A DNA stretch of 57,439 nt from JBPOHE01 sp052035915. Lineage in GTDB: Bacteria > Pseudomonadota > Gammaproteobacteria > Chromatiales > Chromatiaceae. Both the position numbers and the translations under genes were made by a program. The stretch spans positions 1 through 57,439 of the forward strand of contig JBPOHE010000027.1 of assembly GCA_052035915.1 (NCBI GenBank). The letters are read 5' to 3'. How positions within the stretch are numbered: the stretch's first letter is position 1; each line of letters opens with the position of its first letter. The notes below the pieces were generated by a model. That model ran no database searches. It was not told the DNA's origin and saw nothing but the letters and a program-made list of their open reading frames with translations. This document shows, piece after piece, positions 1 to 8,054 of this stretch.

Positions 1-52
1 CCTCTTCAAATCGCATCTTCCGGATCTCCTGTAACAGTTTCGTTCGGTTCAT
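1..52 (-). CDS. Transposase N-terminus, partial
   Basis: Seventeen codons are visible, reading MNRTKLLQEIRKMRFEE from an ATG at 50-52, preceded by a strong GAGGAGG ribosome binding site. This start is one I associate with ISNCY-type transposases that carry an N-terminal helix-turn-helix followed by an integrase-like core. Everything downstream lies outside the window, so function and intactness cannot be judged. The gene is too short here to be found by length alone; the call rests on the RBS, the start and the adjacent repeated terminus. Confidence 0.5.
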   Translation of the reverse strand, partial: MNRTKLLQEIRKMRFEE

Positions 53-110
53 CGGGTACCTCCTCGGCATCCACTACACCGGACAGATCATGTGCTACAA
101 CACCGGACAG
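1..110 (-). mobile_element. Terminal end of an insertion sequence (ISNCY-like), cut by window edge
   Basis: The first 110 bases hold the start of a transposase gene on the minus strand, preceded by a non-coding end with two near-identical direct repeats, CTACACCGGACAG (74-86) and CTACAACACCGGACAG (95-110). Such repeats are typical of transposase-binding sites in an IS terminus. The outer boundary at about 110 is inferred from the end of the second repeat. The body of the element lies outside the window. Assignment to the ISNCY group rests only on the remembered N-terminus of its transposases. Confidence 0.5.
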
Positions 111-223
111 TTTATTTGCTCCCTACACGGTCACTCCGGGAGTTTTGGCGTTGCTCCGGGATTTCGCTACCATGAGCCGCTGGTCACGGCACCGCCGCGG
201 CCCAGATCCACACGAGAACCGAG

Positions 224-1666
224 ATGCTGAACATCCACAATAATCTGACCAATCAAAAAGAACCCTTCTTCCCCATCGACCCGCCCCGGGTACGCCTGTA
301 CGTCTGCGGCATGACCGTCTATGACTACTGCCATCTCGGCCATGCCCGGGTCATGGTGGTGTTCGACATGGTCTACCGCTACCTCCAACACCTCGGTTAT
401 CAAGTCACCTATGTGCGCAACATCACCGATATCGACGACAAGATCATCCGCCGCGCCATCGAGAACGGAGAAGCCATCGACGCCCTGACCGCGCGCTTCA
501 TCCAGGCGATGCACGAAGACGCGGCCAAGCTCGGTGTCTTGCCGCCCACGCTGGAGCCGCGGGCGACCGACCATATCACCGAGATCCTCGCCATGACCTC
601 CCGCCTCATTCATCGCGGTCATGCCTATGTGGCCGACAACGGCGATGTCTACTATGGGGTGTCCAGCTTTCCCGGTTATGGGCGCCTGTCCGGCAAGGCC
701 ATCGAGGATCTGCGGGCGGGGGCGCGGGTGGAAGTGGACGAGGCCAAACGGGACCCCTTGGATTTCGCCCTCTGGAAGGCGGCCAAACCCGGGGAACCGA
801 GCTGGGATTCCCCCTGGGGACCGGGTCGACCAGGCTGGCATATCGAATGCTCGGCCATGTCCACCCGCGCCCTGGGGAATCATTTCGACATCCACGGCGG
901 CGGTATGGATCTCCAGTTTCCCCATCACGACAACGAGATCGCCCAGTCCGAGGGCGCCACCGGCGAGACCTTCGTCAACTTCTGGATGCACAACGGTTTC
1001 GTGCGGGTGAACGATGAGAAGATGTCGAAGTCGCTGGGTAACTTCTTCACCGTGCGGGAGGTGTTACGCAACTTCGAACCCGAGGAGGTGCGCTACTTCA
1101 TCCTCGCCAGCCACTATCGCAGCCCGCTCAACTACGACGACGAGAATCTGCGCCACGCCCGCCACGCGCTCACCCGGCTCTACACCGCCCTACGCGGTCT
1201 CCCCCCGGCGGGACACCTGGGGCACACCGAGTTCCGCCGACGCTTCATGACCGCCATGGATGATGACTTCAACACCCCCGAGGCCATGGCCGTCTTGTTC
1301 GACCTGGCGCGGGAGATCAATCGCAAGAAAGCCGAAAACGAGCCCGGCGCCGCCGAGCTGGGCGCTGAGCTGATATCCCTGGGGGGGATTCTCGGTCTGT
1401 TACAGAAGGATCCGGAGTCGTACTTGAAAGGCCAGATCCCTTTGGGGGAAGTAAGAGCGTTTGATGGGAGCGAGGTGAGTGTATCTCTAGAACTCAAATA
1501 CGGTGGTAAGTACACCGAAGCCGAGATCGAGACGCTGATCGCCCAACGCACGGCGGCCCGCCAGGCCAGGCAATGGGCCGAGGCGGATCGCATCAGAAAA
1601 GAACTTCAGGAGGCGGGTGTTCTCTTGGAGGATGGGCCTCAAGGCACCAGTTGGCGTCGCGGCTGA
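224..1666 (+). CDS. cysS: Cysteinyl-tRNA synthetase
   Basis: Charges tRNA-Cys with cysteine in the cytoplasm. The 480-residue protein shows the class I signatures HLGH (37-40) and KMSKS (266-270), and the zinc ligands that bind the substrate thiolate: Cys28, Cys209 (WHIECS), His234 and Glu238. The C-terminal anticodon-binding region ends in EDGPQGTSWRRG, as usual for the family. Compared with the normal length of about 460, it has an extra segment at roughly residues 402-428 (QIPLGEVRAF... KYGGKY), and the DNA there is less GC-rich than its surroundings. The ATG start has only a weak GAG upstream. It stands alone, convergent with folD. Confidence 0.95.
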   Translation: MLNIHNNLTNQKEPFFPIDPPRVRLYVCGMTVYDYCHLGHARVMVVFDMVYRYLQHLGYQVTYVRNITDIDDKIIRRAIENGEAIDALTARFIQAMHEDAAKLGVLPPTLEPRATDHITEILAMTSRLIHRGHAYVADNGDVYYGVSSFPGYGRLSGKAIEDLRAGARVEVDEAKRDPLDFALWKAAKPGEPSWDSPWGPGRPGWHIECSAMSTRALGNHFDIHGGGMDLQFPHHDNEIAQSEGATGETFVNFWMHNGFVRVNDEKMSKSLGNFFTVREVLRNFEPEEVRYFILASHYRSPLNYDDENLRHARHALTRLYTALRGLPPAGHLGHTEFRRRFMTAMDDDFNTPEAMAVLFDLAREINRKKAENEPGAAELGAELISLGGILGLLQKDPESYLKGQIPLGEVRAFDGSEVSVSLELKYGGKYTEAEIETLIAQRTAARQARQWAEADRIRKELQEAGVLLEDGPQGTSWRRG

Positions 1667-1675
1667 GTTTATACC

Positions 1676-1830
1676 TAATACCATTTCCTATTAGTTTATC
1701 CGCCTGAAAGCCATGAGGTAGGCTGGCGATGAGCGAAGCGAATCCCAGCTACTGAGAAGCTGGGTTTCAGCGCTTCGCGCCTCAACACCAGCCTACGAAT
1801 ATCGATAATACCTATCGAGAAATGGTATTA
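1676..1830. repeat. Family B MITE-like repeat, full copy with 12-bp terminal inverted repeats
   Basis: A 155-bp element bounded by perfect 12-bp inverted repeats, TAATACCATTTC (1676-1687) and GAAATGGTATTA (1819-1830). It contains an internal GCGAAGCG...CCCAGC/GCTGGG palindrome. The reverse complement of the same sequence occurs at 11683-11824, and a degenerate core lies at 2954-3031. The right terminal repeat provides the TAA stop codon of folD (1828-1830). It has no coding capacity, so if mobile it would depend on a transposase elsewhere. Confidence 0.8.
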
Positions 1831-2688
1831 GCCTTTCACCGCCCGCAACTCCGCCGCTTGCAGGGTGTTTTCCAGCAGGCTGGCGATGGTCATGGGACCG
1901 ACCCCACCTGGCACCGGCGTGATCCAGCCGGCCCGCTCCCGGGCGGCGGCGAAATCCACATCCCCCACCAGGGTGCCGTTGTCCAGTCGATTGATGCCGA
2001 CATCGATCACCAGGGCCCCGGGTTTGATCCAGTCCCCCTGCACGAAATTGGCCCGGCCCACGGCGGCCACCACCAGATCGGCCTCGCGGACCTTGGCCGC
2101 CAGATGCTTGGTGCGACTGTGACAGACGCTGATGGTGCAGCGGGCCGCCAGCAGTTCCAGCGCCATGGGGCGTCCGACGATGTTGGACTGACCGATGACG
2201 ATAGCGTCCAACCCTTCGAGTTTCTGTCCGGTGTGCTCCAGGAGGGTCATCACCCCCTTGGGGGTGCAGGGGCGCAGCACCGGCATACGCAGGGCGAGTC
2301 GACCAATGTTGTAGGGGTGGAAACCGTCCACGTCCTTGGTCACGGCGATGCCTTCGATGATGGCCTCCTCGTCGATGTGTTTGGGCAGCGGCAGTTGTAC
2401 CAGGATGCCGTCGATGATCTCGCTCGCGTTGAGGCGATCGATGAGTTCGAGCAAGGCGGCCTGGGAGGTATCGGCAGGCAGTTGGTGCAATTCGGAGTAA
2501 AAGCCCACCTCGGCGCAGGCGCGACGCTTGTTGCGCACATAGACCTGGGAAGCCGGATTCTCCCCAACCAGGACCACCGCCAACCCAGGTGGGCGGGCAC
2601 CGCTGGAGAGTCGCGCGGAGACCGAGTGACCGATGCGCTCGCGAAGGGTGGCGGCGATGGCTTTGCCGTCGAGGATCTGTGCCGTCAT
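1828..2688 (-). CDS. folD: Bifunctional methylenetetrahydrofolate dehydrogenase/cyclohydrolase
   Basis: Interconverts 5,10-methylene- and 10-formyl-tetrahydrofolate, supplying one-carbon units for purine and formyl-methionine synthesis; it connects functionally with purC and the glycine-cleavage operon in this window. The 286 residues are standard. They include the catalytic YVRNKRRAC segment with the family lysine, DGILVQLPLP, the NADP-binding GQSNIVGRPMA, and the C-terminal TPVPGGVGPMT. The stop codon TAA is formed by the terminal inverted repeat of the adjacent repeat element, so the last residues may have been altered by its insertion. A repeat-filled gap lies upstream. Confidence 0.95.
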   Translation of the reverse strand: MTAQILDGKAIAATLRERIGHSVSARLSSGARPPGLAVVLVGENPASQVYVRNKRRACAEVGFYSELHQLPADTSQAALLELIDRLNASEIIDGILVQLPLPKHIDEEAIIEGIAVTKDVDGFHPYNIGRLALRMPVLRPCTPKGVMTLLEHTGQKLEGLDAIVIGQSNIVGRPMALELLAARCTISVCHSRTKHLAAKVREADLVVAAVGRANFVQGDWIKPGALVIDVGINRLDNGTLVGDVDFAAARERAGWITPVPGGVGPMTIASLLENTLQAAELRAVKG

Positions 2689-2804
2689 GTCTGGGAACCG
2701 AAAGCTGGAGGAAATGAAGCGGAGATGATACCCGCAAGCCCTGGGGTTATACCAAGTCCCATTAGCTGAACCCTGAGCGCTGGCCCCCTCTGCTTCCGGC
2801 GCCT

Positions 2805-2923
2805 CCGGGCATGGGCGCTATGGGCCGATTTTTCGTTCTCCTTTAGAGAACAAATTCGTCTTCTATTAGCGCATTGTTCTCGAAAAAAGAACGAAGAATG
2901 GCCATTTTCAGCCGAGGCCCGGA
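2805..2923. repeat. Family A palindromic element, copy 1
   Basis: 119 bp from CCGGGC to GCCCGG. Internal hairpins: GTTCTC/GAGAAC (2835-2851) and GTTCT/AGAAC (2876-2892). The outer arms pair imperfectly over about 30 bases each (left ...GCCGATTTTTCG, right GAAGAATGGCC...). The element lies 160 bp downstream of the apbC stop and upstream of folD. Here the left arm is the CCGGGCAT type and the right arm the CCGGGCCT type, the reverse of copies 3 and 4. Confidence 0.9.
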
Positions 2924-2953
2924 AGCCGCCCATGCCCTCACAGCGGATACCCT

Positions 2954-3031
2954 GTAGCTGGGTTGAGGGGCGAAGCGCCGCAACCCAGCTTTTGGTGGAG
3001 ACGAGCGGCTGGGATTGGCTTCGTCAGCCTT
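2954..3031. repeat. Family B repeat core, degenerate
   Basis: The stretch GTAGCTGGGTTGAGG... GCGAAGCGCC... CAACCCAGC... GCGGCTGGGATTGGCTTCG matches the core of the repeat at 11683-11824, with small deletions and no terminal inverted repeats. The GCTGGGTTG/CAACCCAGC arms form a strong hairpin just 3' of apbC and could act as a factor-independent stop, although there is no T-run. A short relic resembling the element end (ATACCAAGTCCCATTAG, about 2753-2769) lies on the other side of family A copy 1. Confidence 0.65.
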
Positions 3032-3082
3032 CCTTGGCCTTTTCAGTAGTCTAGCGAGGTGTAGAGTAGGGGGAAGTAAGGG

Positions 3083-4183
3083 TCAATTATTCTGGATGAT
3101 GATGCTCGGGAACTTGGCCGCATAGTCCTTGGCCTGTAGGGAGAGTTTGGCCGCTGTCTTGCGGGCGATCTCCCGATAGATCTGGGCGATGCGGGATTCC
3201 GGATCGGCCACCACGGTCGGCTTGCCGTTGTCGGTCTCCTCGCGGATACGGATATCCAGGGGCAACTGCCCGAGCAGGGGAACGCCATATTGTTCGGCCA
3301 TGCGGTTGCCGCCGCCTTCACCAAAGATGGGTTCGGCATGTCCACAATTGGAGCAGATGTGGACGCTCATGTTCTCGATGATGCCCAGCACCGGCACCTC
3401 CACCTTCTCGAACATCTTCAGGCCCTTACGGGCATCGAGGAGGGCGATGTCCTGGGGTGTGGTGACGATCACGGCGCCGGCTACCGGGACCTTCTGCGCC
3501 AGGGTCAACTGGGTGTCGCCGGTGCCGGGCGGCAGGTCGATGATCAGATAATCGAGTTCGCTCCAGTTGGTGTCGTTCAGAAGTTGTTCCAACGCCTGGG
3601 TGACCATGGGGCCACGCCAGATCATGGGGGTCTCTTCGTCGATGAGGAAGCCGATCGACATGGCCTGGAGGTGATAGCTCCACATCGGCTCCAGGGTCTG
3701 ACCATCCTTGGATTCGGGCTTGCCGGAGATACCCAGCATGCGGGGTTGGGAGGGGCCGTAGATGTCGGCGTCGAGCAGGCCCACCCGGGCGCCTTCGGCG
3801 GAGAGCGCCAGGGCCAGATTCACCGCCATGGTGGACTTGCCCACGCCACCCTTGCCAGAGGCGACGGCGATGATGTTTTTCACATTGTCGATGGGCTTGA
3901 GGGATTTCTGCACCGAGTGGGCCACCACCTTCCAGCTCACCGAGGCCTCGACCGAGGTCACTCCCGGGACCCCCTGCACCAACTCCCGCAGGGTCTTGGC
4001 CAGGGATTCCTGGATGCCCTTGGCCGGAAAGCCGAGTACCACCTCGATCTTTACCTGACCGTCCCGAACATCGATGGACTTTACCGACTTGGCCTTGACC
4101 AAATCCCTTCCCAGATGAGGCTCGATATAGGTCTTGATCGCCCCCTCGACTTGCTCTCTGGTCACTGCAACGACTTCCGACAT
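3083..4183 (-). CDS. apbC: Iron-sulfur cluster carrier, Mrp/ApbC P-loop ATPase
   Basis: A cytoplasmic scaffold/carrier that delivers Fe-S clusters to apo-proteins using ATP. The 366-residue protein has an N-terminal DUF59/MIP18-like domain (about 1-90), then the deviant Walker A ASGKGGVGKST, switch I DADIYGPSQPRMLG, Walker B LIIDLPPGTGD, and the cluster-binding CSNCG motif (HICSNCGHAEPIFG). The start ATG at 4181-4183 follows GGGAG and AAAGAG elements and gives the normal family length; a longer upstream reading has no family similarity. It is monocistronic as far as can be seen. Confidence 0.93.
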   Translation of the reverse strand: MSEVVAVTREQVEGAIKTYIEPHLGRDLVKAKSVKSIDVRDGQVKIEVVLGFPAKGIQESLAKTLRELVQGVPGVTSVEASVSWKVVAHSVQKSLKPIDNVKNIIAVASGKGGVGKSTMAVNLALALSAEGARVGLLDADIYGPSQPRMLGISGKPESKDGQTLEPMWSYHLQAMSIGFLIDEETPMIWRGPMVTQALEQLLNDTNWSELDYLIIDLPPGTGDTQLTLAQKVPVAGAVIVTTPQDIALLDARKGLKMFEKVEVPVLGIIENMSVHICSNCGHAEPIFGEGGGNRMAEQYGVPLLGQLPLDIRIREETDNGKPTVVADPESRIAQIYREIARKTAAKLSLQAKDYAAKFPSIIIQNN

Positions 4184-4618
4184 CTCTTTGATACTCCCGA
4201 CTCGATAGGCTCGATTTCCGAAGGCGGCGAACGCTGACCCGCGCACCTGTGCTGTTGAATCATCCCCGGGACACCGACACCGCTTCCCTGGGCTAGCGGC
4301 CTGGGTTCTCAGGATCGTTCTAGCGGCATGAATGGGACTCCAGAGGCGTTTTTGCAAGAGCCATCCTGACCACGAGACCGGATCGACGCCTCTCGTCCCA
4401 GGGTTCCCACTGTCTGCCGAGAGATTTTCCCCCCGCTTCCGGTGGCAGGGCAAGCCGGGGCGCAACGGCCAGCCGGATCGCGGTTGAACTGGAAGGGAGA
4501 GATCGCTTTCCCGTGGATTGGATCAAGCCTTTCCAGACTAGGAGGGCTCCGGGCCTGGGCTGAAATAGCCCATATCATAATCTTTATTGATTAAACAATG
4601 ATAATATATGATTTTAAT
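4184..4618. other. Intergenic region, no gene recognised
   Basis: 435 bp upstream of apbC and downstream of the DUF4276 gene. It contains no credible reading frame. The part nearest DUF4276 (about 4574-4625) is strikingly AT-rich compared with the rest of the window and begins exactly where a half-copy of the family A element breaks off. The apbC promoter must lie here, but I cannot place it with confidence. Confidence 0.6.
4549..4575. repeat. Family A element, isolated half arm
   Basis: The stretch begins CCGGGCCTGGGCTGAAAT and continues AGCCCATAT, matching the outer left arm of the family A element, then ends abruptly in AT-rich sequence. The GTTCTC hairpins and the right arm are missing. 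GGGCTGAAATAGCCC is itself a small hairpin. This is either a single-arm unit or a copy truncated when the neighbouring two-gene module arrived. Confidence 0.7.
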
Positions 4619-5305
4619 TTATATATTTCCGGATGCCGACAGCCCCCGAAGCTTTTCCACCCAAGAATGAAAATGGACGCATTCCGCTTCGATCACATCA
4701 AGGGTTATACGCTCAGCGGCTAGAGGCGCATGTCGGGTCTTCCGGTAGCCAGGGCGAAGCAGCTTCTCAAGTCGTTTCGATGGTTTGGTCTCGTAGCCGT
4801 CATTGATTTCCTCGGGCGTAGCAAAGGCTTCCCTTATCCGCCGCAACTGATTCAGGGAACTCCTCCACTCCGGCTCGATCTCACAGAGTGCCGTCACATC
4901 CGAGAACAACAGGCCTTCCAGCTCGTATGGCTGAATATGAGGGATAAAGCGCTCCGGATGACAGTCCACGTAGTCGCGCACCGCGGCATGCAAGCCCCTT
5001 TCCAGACAAGCGACACGAGCACTCAGACGGGACTCTTCTGCCGCTTTCCGATAATCCGGAAACCCTGTGTCGAGCCCGTAGAGATCGAGAAATGTGGTCA
5101 GGATCGCCTTGGGCCGCTGCCGAAGCGTATTTCGGGCATGAAACTTCAGACGGTCGAAGTTCAGTGCCCCGCCTCCGGCATCCTGCGAGGTCCTCAGCGT
5201 CTGGGGTTTGAGGAACACCCCTAGGGGGTGTAACGCAGGCGCCACCACACGCTTGATGAATTGTTCCTCGGACTGGCCCTCGGCAAAAACGATCACTTCC
5301 ACCAT
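4619..5305 (-). CDS. DUF4276 family protein (Toprim-like), partner of AAA ATPase
   Basis: A 228-residue protein beginning MVEVIVFAEGQSEEQF. An acidic EGxSE motif right at the N-terminus after a hydrophobic strand, followed by a second acidic strand (TTFLDLYGL), is the pattern of DUF4276 proteins, which have a Toprim-like nuclease fold (family knowledge). Start: the ATG at 5303-5305 lies one base after the TGA of the upstream ATPase (TGACATG), so translation is probably coupled. Pairs of an ATPase and a Toprim-like protein occur in OLD/PARIS-type phage defence; defence here is inference. The sequence after its stop is AT-rich, hinting at acquired DNA. Confidence 0.8.
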   Translation of the reverse strand: MVEVIVFAEGQSEEQFIKRVVAPALHPLGVFLKPQTLRTSQDAGGGALNFDRLKFHARNTLRQRPKAILTTFLDLYGLDTGFPDYRKAAEESRLSARVACLERGLHAAVRDYVDCHPERFIPHIQPYELEGLLFSDVTALCEIEPEWRSSLNQLRRIREAFATPEEINDGYETKPSKRLEKLLRPGYRKTRHAPLAAERITLDVIEAECVHFHSWVEKLRGLSASGNI

Positions 5306-5306
5306 G

Positions 5307-6389
5307 TCAGGGTCTTCCGCCGAGTATATTCCGCTTCCACAGTTCCCCCATGGCGTATTCACTGAGCCAACCGGCCAGCTCATCTTCCGTGTAGCGCCGA
5401 AAGCTCGACGCGCCCTCCTCCAGATCGACGACGATGACATCCTTCGGGCAAAGTTCGTTGACCAACTCCACCGACTGGGTCGAGACGATCAACTGCCGTT
5501 GTTCCGCCACCTGCTTGAAGATATCGGCCAGTACCGAGATGGCGAATGGATGCAGACCCAGCTCGGGTTCGTCGATCAAGATGGTATCGGGTAACAAAGA
5601 CATCGGCTGCAGCAGCAAAGTGACCAAACAGATGAAGCGGAGGGTGCCATCCGACAAGAGGTGAGCCTTGAATGGCGTATCGGCTTGACCGCGCTGGGTC
5701 CACTCCAACTCGACGTAGTCTTCGTCCGTCCGATGCACAAAATCGCCGAAGAAAGGGGCCACGAGCCGGATGGTTTCCAAGATTTGGCGATATTCCCGTG
5801 GGTACCGCTGGCTCAGCCGGCGCAGATAGGGGGCCAGATTCGCAGCATCCGACTTCAACAACAGATTGTCGTTGACGGCATGTCGCCCTTTGACCAAAGC
5901 GGTTTCGCTGGTGTCATGGAAATGATAGACACGCCATCGGCTGACCGCTTGGCGCACATAAGGCGAGTAGGGGTCGGTCGCCTCCTTGAGCTTGGACTCG
6001 CTGTGATGTTGCCCCAGGGTAACCTCTTCCGATTTTCTCGGAGAATATACACCACGAAACCAGCTCGTCTCCCGCTTGAAGCTCAGACGATTGTCCGCTG
6101 TAGGCTCCAACCAGAACTTATAGCCATTGGCGCCGAAATAAAACTCGGCATGGAGCTGTTGTGTGGTCTTACGACCGCAGTGCAGAAAGGCATCCGGCCC
6201 ACCCTGCTTGTCGACATAATGCGCCAACTGCTGCTCGTACATCGCGTTCAGCAGCCGAAACAAACCGATGAAATTGCTCTTACCGGAACCGTTGGCGCCG
6301 ATCAGGACGTTGAGGCTGGTAAGGTGGAAATCGCGCAAGGCGCGTATGGACTTGTAACCGGTGACCGTAAGTGAGCTGACGCTGGGCAT
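5307..6389 (-). CDS. AAA family ATPase (AAA_21/OLD-like), first gene of a two-gene module
   Basis: A 360-residue SMC/ABC-like ATPase. Seen: N-terminal strand-turn SLTVTGYKSIRALRDF, Walker A GANGSGKSNF, an ABC-type signature region around LLSDGTLRFI, Walker B DTILIDEPELGLHP, and an H-loop-like STQSVELVNEL. There is no nuclease domain within the protein; the next gene, one base downstream, encodes a DUF4276 (Toprim-like) partner. Such standalone ATPases occur as sensors in two-gene defence systems (PARIS, AbiL-like); the exact system here is not identified. No strong RBS is visible before the ATG. Its neighbours apbC and purC are housekeeping genes, so the pair looks like an insertion. Confidence 0.85.
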   Translation of the reverse strand: MPSVSSLTVTGYKSIRALRDFHLTSLNVLIGANGSGKSNFIGLFRLLNAMYEQQLAHYVDKQGGPDAFLHCGRKTTQQLHAEFYFGANGYKFWLEPTADNRLSFKRETSWFRGVYSPRKSEEVTLGQHHSESKLKEATDPYSPYVRQAVSRWRVYHFHDTSETALVKGRHAVNDNLLLKSDAANLAPYLRRLSQRYPREYRQILETIRLVAPFFGDFVHRTDEDYVELEWTQRGQADTPFKAHLLSDGTLRFICLVTLLLQPMSLLPDTILIDEPELGLHPFAISVLADIFKQVAEQRQLIVSTQSVELVNELCPKDVIVVDLEEGASSFRRYTEDELAGWLSEYAMGELWKRNILGGRP

Positions 6390-6534
6390 GGTGGTTTTTC
6401 TTCGTTGGTGCAGGCTCCATCCCCTGAACTCGTTCGCCTAAGTGCCGCCCCGATATCTGATCCCCCTTTCACACTGGCCATCGCCTTCGCTACGGCCAGG
6501 GACAGAGAAATCTTTTCGATCCAATACCCGCGTT

Positions 6535-7428
6535 TTACCGCCCCTTGGTCAGCCGTCGCTCGGCGTCCTGGTATTTTTCCGCAGTCTTGGCAATGATCTC
6601 CTCCGGCAACGGCGGCGCCGGCGGGGTTTTGTCCCAGTCCAGGGTTTCGAGATAGTCGCGAACGTATTGCTTGTCGAAGCTGGGGGGATTGGTGCCCGGA
6701 CGGTAGGCGTCGGCGGGCCAGAAGCGGGAGGAGTCCGGGGTCAAGACCTCGTCGATGAGATGCAGCCGCCCGGCCCGGTCGAGGCCGAATTCAAATTTGG
6801 TGTCCGCGATGATGATGCCCCGTTCCCGGGCATGGGCGGCACACTCGATGTAGATACGGGTACTGGCGTCCCGTACCTGTTCGGCCAGCTCCCGTCCGAG
6901 AAGGTCGACCGTCTGGGAAAAATCGATATTTTCGTCGTGGGCGCCCAGTTCGGCCTTGGTCGAGGGGGTGAACAGGGGTTCCGGCAGTTTCTCGGCCAGC
7001 CGCAATCCCTCTGGCAGCCCGATCCCGCAGATACTCCCCTTGCTTTGATACTCCTTCCAACCCGAGCCGATGATATAGCCGCGCACGATTGCCTCCACCT
7101 TGAGCGGCTCCAGCCGCCGCACGATGATCGCCCGATCGCCGAGCCCGGCGCGCTGCCCCGGGTCCGGCAGCACCGCCGCCAGGGGGATATCCGTAAGATG
7201 GTTGGGAATCAGGTGAGCGGTACGGCCGAACCAGAAGTTCGACACCCGGGTGAGCACCTCTCCCTTCCCGGGGATGGGTTGGGAAAAGACAACGTCGAAC
7301 GCCGAGAGGCGGTCCGTGGTGACGATCAACAGGTGCTCGGCATCGACCTCGTAGATATCCCTGACTTTCCCACGCCCAAGCAGGCGCAGTCCAGGCAAAT
7401 TGGTCTCGAATACAGACTGGGCGATCAC
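6535..7428 (-). CDS. purC: Phosphoribosylaminoimidazole-succinocarboxamide synthase
   Basis: Catalyses ATP-dependent condensation of CAIR with aspartate in de novo purine synthesis (cytosolic). At 297 residues it is the longer form of the family. Motifs: GRGKVRDIYEV, TDRLSAFDVV (ATP/substrate loop), EAIVRGYIIGSGWKEY, IADTKFEFGLD, LIDEVLTPDSSRFWP and the C-terminal SFDKQYVRDYLE. The start is GTG (7426-7428) with GGAG eight bases upstream. It is transcribed away from the 7545 gene, leaving a 116-bp divergent promoter region. Confidence 0.96.
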   Translation of the reverse strand: MIAQSVFETNLPGLRLLGRGKVRDIYEVDAEHLLIVTTDRLSAFDVVFSQPIPGKGEVLTRVSNFWFGRTAHLIPNHLTDIPLAAVLPDPGQRAGLGDRAIIVRRLEPLKVEAIVRGYIIGSGWKEYQSKGSICGIGLPEGLRLAEKLPEPLFTPSTKAELGAHDENIDFSQTVDLLGRELAEQVRDASTRIYIECAAHARERGIIIADTKFEFGLDRAGRLHLIDEVLTPDSSRFWPADAYRPGTNPPSFDKQYVRDYLETLDWDKTPPAPPLPEEIIAKTAEKYQDAERRLTKGR

Positions 7429-7544
7429 CCTGCTAGCTCCATAAACATAAAAATTTCATTATACATAAGCTTGCAAACCCCAGGCAGCCAACCCAACAAT
7501 AGCCTGATAGGTACTATGGCGCCCTTGGTGTCGGAGGTGGTTGG

Positions 7545-7997
7545 GTGAACAGAGCGGCGACCGATCAGGACCAGGCCTTCATGCGGGCCTTTTATGGTGG
7601 ATTTATCTCCGCCTTACGCTGGCCGCAGTTGGACGCCCTCTGGAGCCGTTTGCGAGCCATGGCGGATGAAGGCTGGTACATCTATGCGGTGGGCGAGCCG
7701 CCGCCCCAAGAGACAGCGAGCGGCGCCAGGCTCAGCGCCTTCATCCTCGAGATCGACCAGCTCCTCCGCCGGGAACACCATGAGGACTATTGCGGCATCG
7801 TCTACGCCGACGACATGCAACACCCCTCCTTCGTCAAGATCTATGACCCCCATCATCTGGGGGTCTCCTGCGGGTACAGCCAGAATCCCCCTTTACCTGG
7901 TTGGATTCTGTCGAAACTACCGCCCCTCGACCTGCCCTCCACCCGGGTGCTGCCGGCCAACCGCCGACGCTGGTGGAATCGCCTCTTCGGTACCTGA
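7545..7997 (+). CDS. Conserved hypothetical protein
   Basis: A 150-residue soluble protein starting at GTG (7545) with GGAGG seven bases upstream. Seen: an aromatic N-terminal helix (FYGGFISALRWPQLDALW), a central acidic block YCGIVYADDMQHPSFV followed by KIYDPHHLGVSCGYS, and a tryptophan/arginine-rich C-terminus. I recall similar sequences in purple sulfur bacteria and relatives but no known function. No signal peptide or membrane segment is visible. The gene at 8055 follows 57 bases downstream in the same direction, so the two may be co-transcribed. Confidence 0.8.
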   Translation: MNRAATDQDQAFMRAFYGGFISALRWPQLDALWSRLRAMADEGWYIYAVGEPPPQETASGARLSAFILEIDQLLRREHHEDYCGIVYADDMQHPSFVKIYDPHHLGVSCGYSQNPPLPGWILSKLPPLDLPSTRVLPANRRRWWNRLFGT

Positions 7998-8054
7998 ACC
8001 AAGACCATTCCAGCCACCCTTCAAGTCACACCTTTGTCATTGCCAGGAGCCCCA

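Noticed and set aside
2846..2881. The GAACAAT...ATTGTTC dyad as a LexA/SOS-type operator
   Set aside because: It resembles GAAC-N-GTTC only loosely, the spacing is about 17-25 bases and lies 3' of genes, whereas LexA boxes lie in promoters.
4184..4548. A tRNA or small gene upstream of apbC
   Set aside because: No cloverleaf, no T-loop GGTTCRANYCC motif and no credible open frame with RBS was seen.
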